55,671 bases of DNA, taken from contig ONRZ01000028.1 of NCBI GenBank assembly GCA_900320345.1, positions 1 through 55,671 on the forward strand. The letters are read 5' to 3'. The position numbers were made by a program, and so were the translations under genes. The number at the start of each line of letters is the position of its first letter. Positions within the stretch are counted from its first letter, which is position 1. This DNA is from an uncultured Lachnospiraceae bacterium. GTDB taxonomy: Bacteria > Bacillota > Clostridia > Lachnospirales > Lachnospiraceae. The notes beneath the pieces were generated by a model. It searched no databases, was not told where the DNA came from, and worked only from the letters and a program-made list of their open reading frames with translations. Positions 1-7,159 of the stretch are shown piece by piece.

Positions 1-3
1 TAA

Positions 4-1332
4 TTGGTTTTGATATTCTCAGTTTTTTCCAAGTACATACTGACGTTCCTTATTGCGGTCTATTCTATACAGTGTTTTTCCGTGTTCAGACACAGGGAGG
101 AAAAGGAGCGCGACGGTATATATCTGTGGCAGAACATAGCCATGTCACTTATATACCTTATTTCATTCCTGACTCTTTATCTGAATACGAAAGATGCCGA
201 TCTGCTTAAGTTCTACGGCCTTACGCAGCTTATATTGTGGGCTCTTATCCTTCTTTACCGTTTTATGTATCCGGAAGCGAGCAAGCTGCTCGTAAATAAT
301 ATGTGCATGCTTATGAGCATAGGTTTTGTGATACTTGCAAGGCTTAATTTTGCAAAGGCCAAGAAACAGTTTATCGTTGCCCTGATATCTATAGGTATGG
401 CAATAGTAATTCCGTACATTCTTAAAAAATTCAAGCGTCTAAGACGCTTCTATATATTGCTTGCGGCAGCGGGGATAGGCGCTTTGGTCTTTGTTCTTGT
501 TTTCTCAACGGCGATCAACGGATCAAAGCTTAATATAAAGATAGGAGGCGTATCCTTCCAGGCTTCGGAATTTGTAAAGATCATTTTTGTGTTTTCCATG
601 GCAGGTATCCTTACCTGTATGAAATCGAAATACAGGGTACTTACTGCGACCATAGTTGCCGGTATACATGTTCTGCTCCTTGTGGCATCGAAGGATCTTG
701 GAAGTGCCATAATATTCTTTATTGTTTATGTGATAATGCTCTTTGTTGCTACGGGAAATCTGCTTTACTTTATCGGAGGTCTTCTGGGGGCGGCAGTATC
801 ATCAGCAGCAGGGTTTGAACTGTTTTCACATGTACGTGTAAGAGTGGAAGCCTGGAGGGATCCTTTGAGCAATATAGATAATTCGGGTTATCAGATAGCT
901 CAGTCCCTGTTTGCCATAGGTACAGGCGGATTTACGGGGCTGGGACTTACCGGAGGTGCTCCGGAGCGTATTCCCGTAGTTGAGGCAGACTTTATTTTTG
1001 CCGCGATCTCCGAAGAATTCGGAGTGCTGTTCGGAATATGCCTGATCCTCATATGTGTGAGCTGTTTCGTAATGTTCATGAACATAGCCATGAGATTTAA
1101 TGATATGTTCTATAAGCTTGTAGCCGTCGGTCTTGCTGCGACCTATGGATTCCAGGTTTTCCTTACGATCGGCGGCGTCACAAAGTTCATTCCGCTGACC
1201 GGGGTAACGCTTCCTCTTGTAAGTTACGGAAGTAATTCCATAATGGTATCCCTTATAATGTTTTCCGTTATACAGGGGCTCTATATATCAGTAAGATCAT
1301 CCAATGACAGCAACGAAGGCAGTGAGGTTTGA
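4..1332 (+). CDS. SEDS-family peptidoglycan glycosyltransferase (FtsW/RodA/SpoVE)
   Basis: Polytopic membrane protein of 442 residues with about ten hydrophobic segments. SEDS proteins polymerise glycan strands from lipid II together with a class B PBP. The family signatures are visible: a DLGSA stretch in the middle, the loop with ISEEFG, and near the C-terminus PLTGVTLPLVSYG (FtsW/RodA usually continue GGSS; here it reads SNSI). A TAA at 1-3 closes the frame upstream, so the start lies inside the window; TTG at 4 is the first candidate, but the ribosome-binding site would be outside, so the exact start is uncertain. The class B PBP begins 2 bp after the stop, giving the usual SEDS-PBP pair. 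This is a second SEDS gene beside the rodA at 44.5 kb. In Clostridia an FHA-domain gene often precedes this pair; that region is not in the window. Confidence 0.9.
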   Translation: MVLIFSVFSKYILTFLIAVYSIQCFSVFRHREEKERDGIYLWQNIAMSLIYLISFLTLYLNTKDADLLKFYGLTQLILWALILLYRFMYPEASKLLVNNMCMLMSIGFVILARLNFAKAKKQFIVALISIGMAIVIPYILKKFKRLRRFYILLAAAGIGALVFVLVFSTAINGSKLNIKIGGVSFQASEFVKIIFVFSMAGILTCMKSKYRVLTATIVAGIHVLLLVASKDLGSAIIFFIVYVIMLFVATGNLLYFIGGLLGAAVSSAAGFELFSHVRVRVEAWRDPLSNIDNSGYQIAQSLFAIGTGGFTGLGLTGGAPERIPVVEADFIFAAISEEFGVLFGICLILICVSCFVMFMNIAMRFNDMFYKLVAVGLAATYGFQVFLTIGGVTKFIPLTGVTLPLVSYGSNSIMVSLIMFSVIQGLYISVRSSNDSNEGSEV

Positions 1333-1333
1333 T

Positions 1334-2666
1334 ATGATATTTAAAAGGAAAAATAAAGAAAAACCGATCAAAGCCAACAGAGAGATAATGACGATAACCT
1401 GTATCTTTGCCGCTCTTTTTATTGCTCTTATAGGTTATATCGCATATTTTACGGCGTTTAAAAGTGATGTTTTCATCAATAACACATACAATAATAAAAG
1501 AGCCGGCCTGCTGGCAGAAAAGATAGTACGCGGAAAGATACTGTCAAGGGACGGTAGTCTTCTTGCCGTCACGGGAGAGGATGGCGAAGGGAATGAGATA
1601 AGAAACTATCCTTACGGAAATCTGTTTGCTCATGCAGTCGGATTCTATTCAAACAATAATAAGCACATTGGATATCGGTATGCAGGAGGCTGCTTTTAAT
1701 GCTCTCGGGGACAGGAAAGGAGCGGTTATAGCAACCGATGTTACAACCGGTGAGATCCTTGCTCTTGTTTCAAAACCCGATTTCGACCCCAACCATATAG
1801 ACGAAATATGGGATTTGGTAAACGAAGACAAAGACAACAGTCCGCTTCTTAACCGTGCATGCCAGGGACTTTATCCTCCGGGGTCCACATTTAAGATAGT
1901 TACCGCACTTGAATATATTAAGGAAAATCCTGATCCTTACGGGTATGAGTTTGACTGTACCGGAAGTTTTGAATATGAAGATGTAAAGATAAACTGTTAT
2001 CATGGTCAGCCGCACGGACATCTTGATCTTGGATCGAGCTTTGCAAGATCATGCAACTCATCTTTTGCAAACATAAGCTCAATGCTTGACAGAAAGAGTT
2101 TCGGGGAGACATGTGATACTCTGCTTTTTAACACTGATATTCCCTGCCCGTATAGTTTTAAGCAGAGCGGGATCGATATTTCGGGTGATTCAGATGCAGC
2201 TGATGTGATACAGGCGGGTATCGGACAGGGTAAGACACAGATAACGCCCATACATATGAATATGATAACATCAGCCATCGCAAATGACGGGATACTTATG
2301 AAGCCGATGGCGATACTTGAAATCAAGAACATCCGAGGAGGTCTGGTGAAGCATTATGATAAAAAGGAATATGCACGACTGATGTCCATTGATGAGGCAC
2401 ATGCACTTAAAGATCTTATGCGTGGTGTTATAACAAACGGTACAGGTTCAAGACTTAAGGACACAAACGGATATGAGGCAGCCGGCAAGACGGGTTCGGC
2501 CGAATATTCAAAAGATAAAACAAAAAGCCATGCGTGGTTCACGGGATTTGCGCCGCTTGATTCTCCGAAGATCGCCGTTACGGTGATAGTTGAAGGCGGA
2601 GGTTCGGGAGGTGAGACAGCAGTTCCGATCGCACGCACGGTTTTTGATGAATATTTTCAAAGATGA
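1334..2666 (+). pseudogene. Class B penicillin-binding protein (PbpA-like), frame-disrupted by an internal deletion
   Basis: The N-terminal part (ATG 1334, same frame to a stop at 1699) has a single TM near residues 17-40 and the PBP dimerisation-domain opening with KILSRDGSLLA, and is recognisable as far as HAVGFYSN near 1654. The transpeptidase part is in another frame from about 1660 to 2666 (ISTLDIGMQEAAF onward) and carries all three catalytic motifs: PGSTFK, SCNSS and KTGSAE. In relatives about 40-50 residues lie between these two stretches. Here they are missing and the frame changes, so the net deletion is 2 modulo 3. As sequenced, no full-length enzyme can be made. It pairs with the SEDS gene immediately upstream. 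Either a real deletion or an assembly error; the coding quality on both sides is intact, so the lesion is recent or artefactual. Confidence 0.85.
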
Positions 2667-3725
2667 TCATATGAGTTTTTCTATATAGCGGTTCTTCTCA
2701 CGTGATAAGTCGATATAGTCGTTACCGGCACGGACCATCGGTCTTGACAGATCCTGCTTGTTTATAAGAACTATCGAGCACTCGGTACCGTCATTTAACA
2801 TTACTTCCTTGCCTATATATTCTTCAACCATACGTTCAAGGAAGGTGAGATAATAGGCAACATCATACCGCTCAAGGCCATCCTTTTCAAATATCTCAAT
2901 GACTTTAAAAGGGCATAGCGGATCACGGTAAGCACGATATGAGGTCATTGCCTCATATGCATCTATAATGGATATTATCTTGGCAAACCTGTTTATCCTG
3001 TCTGCAGACAGCTTCTGCGGATAGCCGTTGCCGTCACAGCGTTCATGGTGCATGAGTGCCGCAAGCTTGATATTGATATCTATCGAGAGATTCTGTATGA
3101 GATTATAACTGTGGACCGGATGTGTCCTCATAAGGGCAAGTTCTTCGCTTGTAAGCTTACCGGGTTTGAATATGATCTCGCGCGGCAGCTTGTGCTTACC
3201 GATATCATAATAAAAGCCGCAGAGTATGAGAGTCTTAAGTTCCTCATCATCAAGCGAAAACCACTTGCCCGTATATTTGCAGATAAGTGCAACATTAAGC
3301 CCGTGCGCATACAGAAGATCGCTGTCGGTTATCTTAAGTACCGCCAGCATGTCAAGGATCGTAGTACGGCTTCTCTCAAAAGGTGTAAAGATATTTTCCA
3401 CTATCTGAAGAAGATCATTGTTGTTCGGCGGAACTTTCTTCAGTATGAAGGAATCAAGAGCCACCTTATATGCGGTAAAATTGGCGTGATATACCGATTC
3501 GAACTGTTGAAAAGTCTTGCTCACCTTTATCTTCTCGAAATAGGTGGGCACATAATCTTCGGCTTCTTTGATCTGGATACACTTGATGGGACTGATCAAA
3601 AGCTTCTGTATTGTAAGCTTATCAAGAGTTGTTCCCTTTTTGACGAGCAGATTCCCCTTATAATCGACCGCGTCTTCCGCGACCTCCATTCCGGGCTGTA
3701 ATGCAGCAGTTGCAATAAGCTCCAT
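2667..3725 (-). CDS. HD-GYP domain protein with altered HD motif
   Basis: 352 residues. The N-terminal ~100 residues resemble the short domain that often precedes HD-GYP (PGMEVAEDAVDYKGNLLVKKG). The HD-GYP domain runs from about 120 to 310: AHGLNVA (H141), YYDIGK (173-177), THPVHS (H202), MHHERCDGNGYP (H226, H227, GYP 234-236) and IIDAYEAMTSYRAYR (D255). HD-GYP enzymes hydrolyse cyclic di-GMP using a metal centre. Here the histidine of the HD dyad is Tyr173, so activity is doubtful. The start is taken as the ATG at 3725 because GGAGGGG lies six bases before it; an in-frame ATG five codons earlier overlaps that ribosome-binding site. The gene converges on the PBP gene with stop codons abutting and has its own promoter (3770-3798). 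No transmembrane or receiver domain is seen. Confidence 0.85.
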   Translation of the reverse strand: MELIATAALQPGMEVAEDAVDYKGNLLVKKGTTLDKLTIQKLLISPIKCIQIKEAEDYVPTYFEKIKVSKTFQQFESVYHANFTAYKVALDSFILKKVPPNNNDLLQIVENIFTPFERSRTTILDMLAVLKITDSDLLYAHGLNVALICKYTGKWFSLDDEELKTLILCGFYYDIGKHKLPREIIFKPGKLTSEELALMRTHPVHSYNLIQNLSIDINIKLAALMHHERCDGNGYPQKLSADRINRFAKIISIIDAYEAMTSYRAYRDPLCPFKVIEIFEKDGLERYDVAYYLTFLERMVEEYIGKEVMLNDGTECSIVLINKQDLSRPMVRAGNDYIDLSREKNRYIEKLI

Positions 3726-3769
3726 ATGGTTCCCCTCCATAAAGATACTGTTTATATACTCCCATATAA

Positions 3770-3798
3770 AGTATAGAAATATAATAAATTATTGTCAA
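3770..3798 (-). promoter_or_regulatory. Sigma-A type promoter for the HD-GYP gene
   Basis: Reading the minus strand: TTGACA (3798-3793), a 17-base spacer, then TATACT (3775-3770). The -35 is a perfect consensus and the -10 differs at one base. It lies about 45 bases ahead of the ATG at 3725. Confidence 0.75.
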
Positions 3799-3847
3799 CC
3801 AAAATCATCCAAATAAGACCTTAAATGACTACAAAATATGTCTTTCG

Positions 3848-3858
3848 TATGCTATAAT
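3848..3858 (+). promoter_or_regulatory. Extended -10 promoter
   Basis: TATGC followed by TATAAT (3853-3858) fits the TRTGN extended -10 element of Gram-positive sigma-A promoters. No good -35 is seen at the right distance. It would drive the small gene at 3919 and possibly the ytfI-gerW pair behind it. It is divergent from the HD-GYP promoter, about 50 bases apart. Confidence 0.55.
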
Positions 3859-3918
3859 CATTTCTGTCGTGAGCGGATGACCGGACCCCATCATCCATGA
3901 TATTTACGGATTTATATT

Positions 3919-4275
3919 ATGATACATTATATAGATAAACTTTATTTGACCGAAAAAACGGATAAAGATATTTCAAAGATCAAGCGAAAGCTGCGTCTTG
4001 GTATAGGAATGGTAAGCCTTTATGTTATCATGCTCTCAAAAAACAGTACCGACGTTTTTGAAATAGTTCCCGCACAGATGTTTAAGTTAAGAAAGTACAG
4101 ACATATGGATCATACAGTGATCGGAATTGCGGAGAGCCGTAAGAAAGCATATGAGATAGTCACACAGCTTATAAACGAACATTTTATGAGGACCGGACAA
4201 TATACCGGTTTAAGAGAAGATTACTTTAAACTGTTTTCGGATATTGATGTAAAGGACGGAACTGACAAAGCCTAG
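3919..4275 (+). CDS. Conserved-looking hypothetical protein, 118 aa
   Basis: No family recognised. The protein is basic and soluble-looking, with no signal peptide. It opens MIHYIDKLYLTEKTDKDISK and contains a hydrophobic stretch MVSLYVIMLS near residues 31-40, which looks like a buried strand rather than a membrane span. A long helix seems likely around ESRKKAYEIVTQLINEH. The gene starts behind an extended -10 promoter with only a weak ribosome-binding site (CGGA). Four bases separate its stop from the DUF2953 gene, so it is probably co-transcribed with the ytfI/gerW pair. Good codon structure over the whole length supports it being real; function unknown. Confidence 0.65.
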   Translation: MIHYIDKLYLTEKTDKDISKIKRKLRLGIGMVSLYVIMLSKNSTDVFEIVPAQMFKLRKYRHMDHTVIGIAESRKKAYEIVTQLINEHFMRTGQYTGLREDYFKLFSDIDVKDGTDKA

Positions 4276-4279
4276 GTTT

Positions 4280-5341
4280 ATGTTGAACATTTTACTGCTA
4301 ATATTAAAAATCACAGGTATCATCCTTCTGATCCTTATAGGGACAGTGCTCCTTCTCGTATTAATGATACTTTTCATACCGGTAAGATACAGTGGAAATG
4401 CGAAAAAAGGCGCAGAAGCTCAAATGCCGGAATATGCCGGGGCAAAAGCGGGATGGCTGCTTAATATGATAACCGCATGCTATGAATATAAAGAGGGAAA
4501 TGCGGCACTTACGATAAGAGTATTCGGCATAAGATTAAGAAGCAGCGAAGAGAAGGAACTAAAGAAGAGACAACGAAGGGAAAAAAGGGGAAAAACCGGA
4601 AAAGATGTATCATATTCAATGCTCGAATATGACGAAGCATCGGACAGCATCCGGGAAAAAGACGTAAATCCAAAGGGTAAGACTCATGTGTTTGTTGATG
4701 AACATGAAGATAACTCGGACATAACGGAAGCATCCGGCGCGGAAGTAAAGAATGAACACATAAATACGGAGCCTGAAAATTCGGAGCCTAAAAATACAGA
4801 GAATGCTCCGGGAGAAAACGATGTCGATGTTACAGCCGCAAGCGGACCGGATCCTTATGAAAAGATCCGTACGTTATTTGAAAAACTTTCATCACGCATA
4901 GGAAAAACCGTAGACAGGATACGTTATTCCGTAAACAGATCCCTAAACAAACTGACAGGCATCAATGAAGATATTTCGTACTATAAAAATGCGCTCTTCA
5001 ATGACGCAAGGAACCGGGAAGTCATAGACCTGTTGATCCGTGAAATAAAGAGGGTACTTAAAGCCATCGCTCCTCGCAGGATAAGAGGACACTTACGATA
5101 CGGCTCGGATGATCCCGCCGATACGGGTAAATTCCTTGCCGGTGCCGCAATGCTTTATCCCTTCTATCACGGAAAGGTAAGCATTGTCCCGGATTTTGAT
5201 GATAAGATACTTGAATTTGACCTTGTACTTAAAGGAAGGATCTATATCGGTACACTGGTCGCTGTTTTACTGAAACTGTATTTTAATAAGAAAGTTAAAA
5301 GGTTTATTCATATTATGAAGAAGGAGAACGCTAATGGCTAA
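4280..5341 (+). CDS. ytfI: DUF2953 domain protein (YtfI-like)
   Basis: 353 residues. One strong N-terminal membrane anchor (about residues 4-33, nearly all Leu/Ile/Val), then a charged, low-complexity Glu/Asn/Ser-rich linker (about 85-195) and a C-terminal conserved part with a second weakly hydrophobic region near KGRIYIGTLVAVLLKLY. The architecture and the overlap of its stop with the start of the GerW/YtfJ gene match the ytfI-ytfJ pair known from Bacillus and Clostridia, where both are associated with sporulation. The biochemical function of DUF2953 is unknown to me. The long linker is likely species-variable. Confidence 0.75.
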   Translation: MLNILLLILKITGIILLILIGTVLLLVLMILFIPVRYSGNAKKGAEAQMPEYAGAKAGWLLNMITACYEYKEGNAALTIRVFGIRLRSSEEKELKKRQRREKRGKTGKDVSYSMLEYDEASDSIREKDVNPKGKTHVFVDEHEDNSDITEASGAEVKNEHINTEPENSEPKNTENAPGENDVDVTAASGPDPYEKIRTLFEKLSSRIGKTVDRIRYSVNRSLNKLTGINEDISYYKNALFNDARNREVIDLLIREIKRVLKAIAPRRIRGHLRYGSDDPADTGKFLAGAAMLYPFYHGKVSIVPDFDDKILEFDLVLKGRIYIGTLVAVLLKLYFNKKVKRFIHIMKKENANG

Positions 5342-5723
5342 CAATTTTAACGAAGTAGTTGATTCCATGTTAAAGGGGATGGACGGTTTCCTGTCAAGCA
5401 AAACTGTTGTCGGAGAACCGACAGTGATCGGGGATACCATAATAGTTCCTTTTGTTGATGTTTCCTTCGGGGTGGGTGCCGGAGATTTCAGAGGGGAGAA
5501 AAAAGCAAACGGAGCCGGAGGTCTTACAGGCAAGATGACACCGAGTGCAGTACTTGTAATACAGAATGGCACCACAAGGCTTGTAAATATCAAGAATCAG
5601 GACAGCATGACCAAGATACTTGATATGGTACCTGACCTTGTCAATAAGTTTACATCAAAGGGAAATGAAGAAAGTCTGAGTGATGAAGATGCAGTAAATA
5701 AGGCCTTTCCGGAAGACAAATGA
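5334..5723 (+). CDS. gerW: GerW/YtfJ family spore protein
   Basis: 129 residues, the usual length for the family. It contains the conserved opening in which a helix is followed by VVGEPTVIGDTIIVPFVDVS, then GVGAGDF and a Gly-rich turn, and a strand pair around SAVLVIQNGTTRLV. Bacillus GerW/YtfJ is needed for normal germination, but homologues are widespread in Clostridia, including strains not known to sporulate. ATG at 5334 is preceded by AAGGAGAA and overlaps the 3' end of ytfI by 8 bp, so the two are translationally coupled. The acidic C-terminal tail (about residues 105-129) is typical. Confidence 0.85.
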   Translation: MANNFNEVVDSMLKGMDGFLSSKTVVGEPTVIGDTIIVPFVDVSFGVGAGDFRGEKKANGAGGLTGKMTPSAVLVIQNGTTRLVNIKNQDSMTKILDMVPDLVNKFTSKGNEESLSDEDAVNKAFPEDK

Positions 5724-5762
5724 AATTATGTAAATAATTTTATGTAAATTTGCGAAAAGTAC

Positions 5763-5791
5763 TTGAAAAAAATAACAAGGTTATTTATAAT
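5763..5791 (+). promoter_or_regulatory. Sigma-A promoter for the coiled-coil J-domain gene
   Basis: TTGAAA (5763-5768), a 17-base spacer, then TATAAT (5786-5791). It lies about 80 bases before the ATG at 5869 in a 145-base gap with no other feature except two copies of TTATGTAAAT near 5730-5750. Confidence 0.75.
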
Positions 5792-5868
5792 ACAGTATAT
5801 AGTGCTTCAAGGGGAAGAATGCACTATCTGTAGTAATAAGGGTATGTATAAATAATAAGGGGAAAAAA

Positions 5869-6405
5869 ATGGATATTGCACAGAACATTTCTGTAGAGGA
5901 CATGGCATCGATCAGGCTGTGGCTTTTGCAAGAGAGCCAGCGTCTGGAATATGCCCGGAGATCTTTCGAGAGAGAGAAGAGCGAATTCGATGAGAAAAAG
6001 CGCGAATTCGAAAACGAGAAGATCATCATCATGGAATCGGTGAAGGAGCAGGCCAGAAGGACAGAGCTTGAAGCCAAAACGCTCGCAACCGAGAAAATAC
6101 TTTTTAAGCAGAAGCTTGAGATCCTTGAGGGAGGATTCAGGTCATTATGCAAGGAAAGGGAAGATTTTGAGACCGAGAAGGAGAAATACCGTGCACGTTA
6201 TACCACATCGGGATCTTCGGGAACTACAATGAGTATCTCGAGCAGCAGAAGCGGTGTATTCTTCAACGGAGTGGACAATCTGCTCGCACTCAAGAAGCGT
6301 TACAGGGATCTTCTTAAGATCTTCCATCCGGACAATATGGACGGAGATAATGAAACGGTACAGATCATAAATCGTGAATATGCGATGTTACGCGATCAGT
6401 TCTGA
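5869..6405 (+). CDS. Coiled-coil protein with a C-terminal J-domain-like segment
   Basis: 178 residues. Residues about 20-105 are dense in Glu, Lys, Arg and Gln with heptad-like spacing, a long coiled coil. A Ser/Thr/Gly-rich linker (about 107-125) follows. The last 50 residues read like helices II and III of a J domain, with the HPD tripeptide in LLKIFHPDN and a downstream helix IINREYAMLRD. J domains stimulate the ATPase of Hsp70 (DnaK). The order here, coiled coil first and J domain last, is the reverse of DnaJ, and the domain is short, so helix I may be absent or merged with the linker. A strong ribosome-binding site (AAGGGG) and an intrinsic terminator make it a single-gene unit. Confidence 0.7.
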   Translation: MDIAQNISVEDMASIRLWLLQESQRLEYARRSFEREKSEFDEKKREFENEKIIIMESVKEQARRTELEAKTLATEKILFKQKLEILEGGFRSLCKEREDFETEKEKYRARYTTSGSSGTTMSISSSRSGVFFNGVDNLLALKKRYRDLLKIFHPDNMDGDNETVQIINREYAMLRDQF

Positions 6406-6407
6406 TA

Positions 6408-6439
6408 AAAAGAGACATATCCGAGGATATGTCTCTTTT
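6408..6439 (+). terminator. Intrinsic terminator after the J-domain gene
   Basis: AAAAGAGACATATCC (6408-6422) pairs perfectly with GGATATGTCTCTTTT (6425-6439); the T run is the end of the right arm. It begins three bases after the stop codon at 6405. Confidence 0.85.
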
Positions 6440-6440
6440 A

Positions 6441-6476
6441 AAAATAACAGAAGCCGTCTTACGACAGCTTCTGTTA
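6441..6476 (-). terminator. Intrinsic terminator of rpmB
   Basis: TAACAGAAGC (6445-6454) pairs with GCTTCTGTTA (6467-6476) around a 12-base loop. On the minus strand the stem is followed by TTTT (6444-6441). It sits just downstream of rpmB and back to back with the previous terminator. Confidence 0.8.
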
Positions 6477-6483
6477 TATAGGA

Positions 6484-6669
6484 TTAAGCGCGTTCAACCT
6501 TACCTGACTTCAAACAGTTAGTGCATACATGCAAACGTCTGGGAACACCATCAACTTTGCATTTTACCCTCTTTACATTAGCGTGAAAAATTCTGTTTGA
6601 TCTTCTATGTGAATGACTTACATTGTTGCCAAAATGAACGCCTTTTCCACAAATATCACATTTTGCCAT
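6484..6669 (-). CDS. rpmB: 50S ribosomal protein L28
   Basis: 61 residues, the normal size. It opens MAKCDICGKGVHFGNNVSHS and has a second Cys pair (VCTNC) near the C-terminus, so this is the zinc-ribbon (C+) form of L28 rather than the C- paralogue induced under zinc limitation. ATG at 6669 is chosen because GAGGAGG lies nine bases upstream; an in-frame GTG three codons earlier is too close to it. It is a monocistronic gene with its own promoter and terminator, lying opposite the asp23-like/fakA/recG operon, an arrangement common in Firmicutes. Confidence 0.97.
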   Translation of the reverse strand: MAKCDICGKGVHFGNNVSHSHRRSNRIFHANVKRVKCKVDGVPRRLHVCTNCLKSGKVERA

Positions 6670-6719
6670 CGGTCGCACCTCCTCATCAATAGATTCTTGC
6701 TATGTCCGCAACAAATTGT

Positions 6720-6748
6720 ATTCTATCAGATGTTATTTATAAATGCAA
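6720..6748 (-). promoter_or_regulatory. Probable rpmB promoter
   Basis: On the minus strand: TTGCAT (6748-6743), a 17-base spacer ending in TGA, then TAGAAT (6725-6720). The TGn gives an extended -10. The -35 is weak (three of six). Confidence 0.5.
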
Positions 6749-6782
6749 GTATAATTCTTTTAAAAAGAATAAAAAATGCAAG

Positions 6783-6811
6783 TTTATTTTTCGGGCAAAA
6801 ACGTGTATAAT
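6783..6811 (+). promoter_or_regulatory. Possible promoter of the asp23-fakA-recG operon
   Basis: TATAAT at 6806-6811, 46 bases before the ATG at 6858. The sequence at -35 (TTTATT, 6783-6788) is poor, so only the -10 is well supported. Confidence 0.45.
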
Positions 6812-6857
6812 AAATTAACTATTGTTTTTTTACAGATGACGATAGAGGAGGAGTTCA

Positions 6858-7136
6858 ATGAAGGGCTATATTAAAACTCAGGTAGGAAATGTGAGCATAG
6901 ATACGGAAGTGATCGCCCAATACGCAGGATCTGTGGCAGTTGAATGCTTCGGTATAGTCGGTATGGCTTCCGTAAATGTTACTGATGGTATTGTAAAGCT
7001 TCTTAAAAACGGCGTAAGTATAAAGACAGTATGCGATAATCTGATAAGCAGTGTTAAATATAAGGTTGAAGAATTTACGGGACTTGATATCGAAAAGATC
7101 AACATCTATGTAGAAGGTGTTCGTGTTATAGACTGA
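6858..7136 (+). CDS. yloU: Asp23/Gls24 family protein (YloU-like)
   Basis: 92 residues, the short form of the Asp23/Gls24 (DUF322) family. Characteristic pattern: an opening strand pair (GNVSIDTEVIAQYAG), the CFGIVGMA motif and a C-terminal VEEFTGLDIEKINIYVEGVRV. The family is cytosolic or membrane-associated; Asp23 in Staphylococcus is tied to envelope stress, but the molecular role of YloU is not established. ATG follows GAGGAGGAG. It sits 23 bp ahead of fakA, the same order as yloU-yloV in Bacillus subtilis, so an operon with fakA and recG is likely. Confidence 0.9.
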   Translation: MKGYIKTQVGNVSIDTEVIAQYAGSVAVECFGIVGMASVNVTDGIVKLLKNGVSIKTVCDNLISSVKYKVEEFTGLDIEKINIYVEGVRVID

Positions 7137-7159
7137 TAGAAGTATGGAGGAATTTTAAA

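Noticed and set aside
3045..3701. 218-codon open frame on the + strand opposite the HD-GYP gene
   Set aside because: It is the antisense shadow of a well-conserved HD-GYP coding region and has no recognisable protein features.
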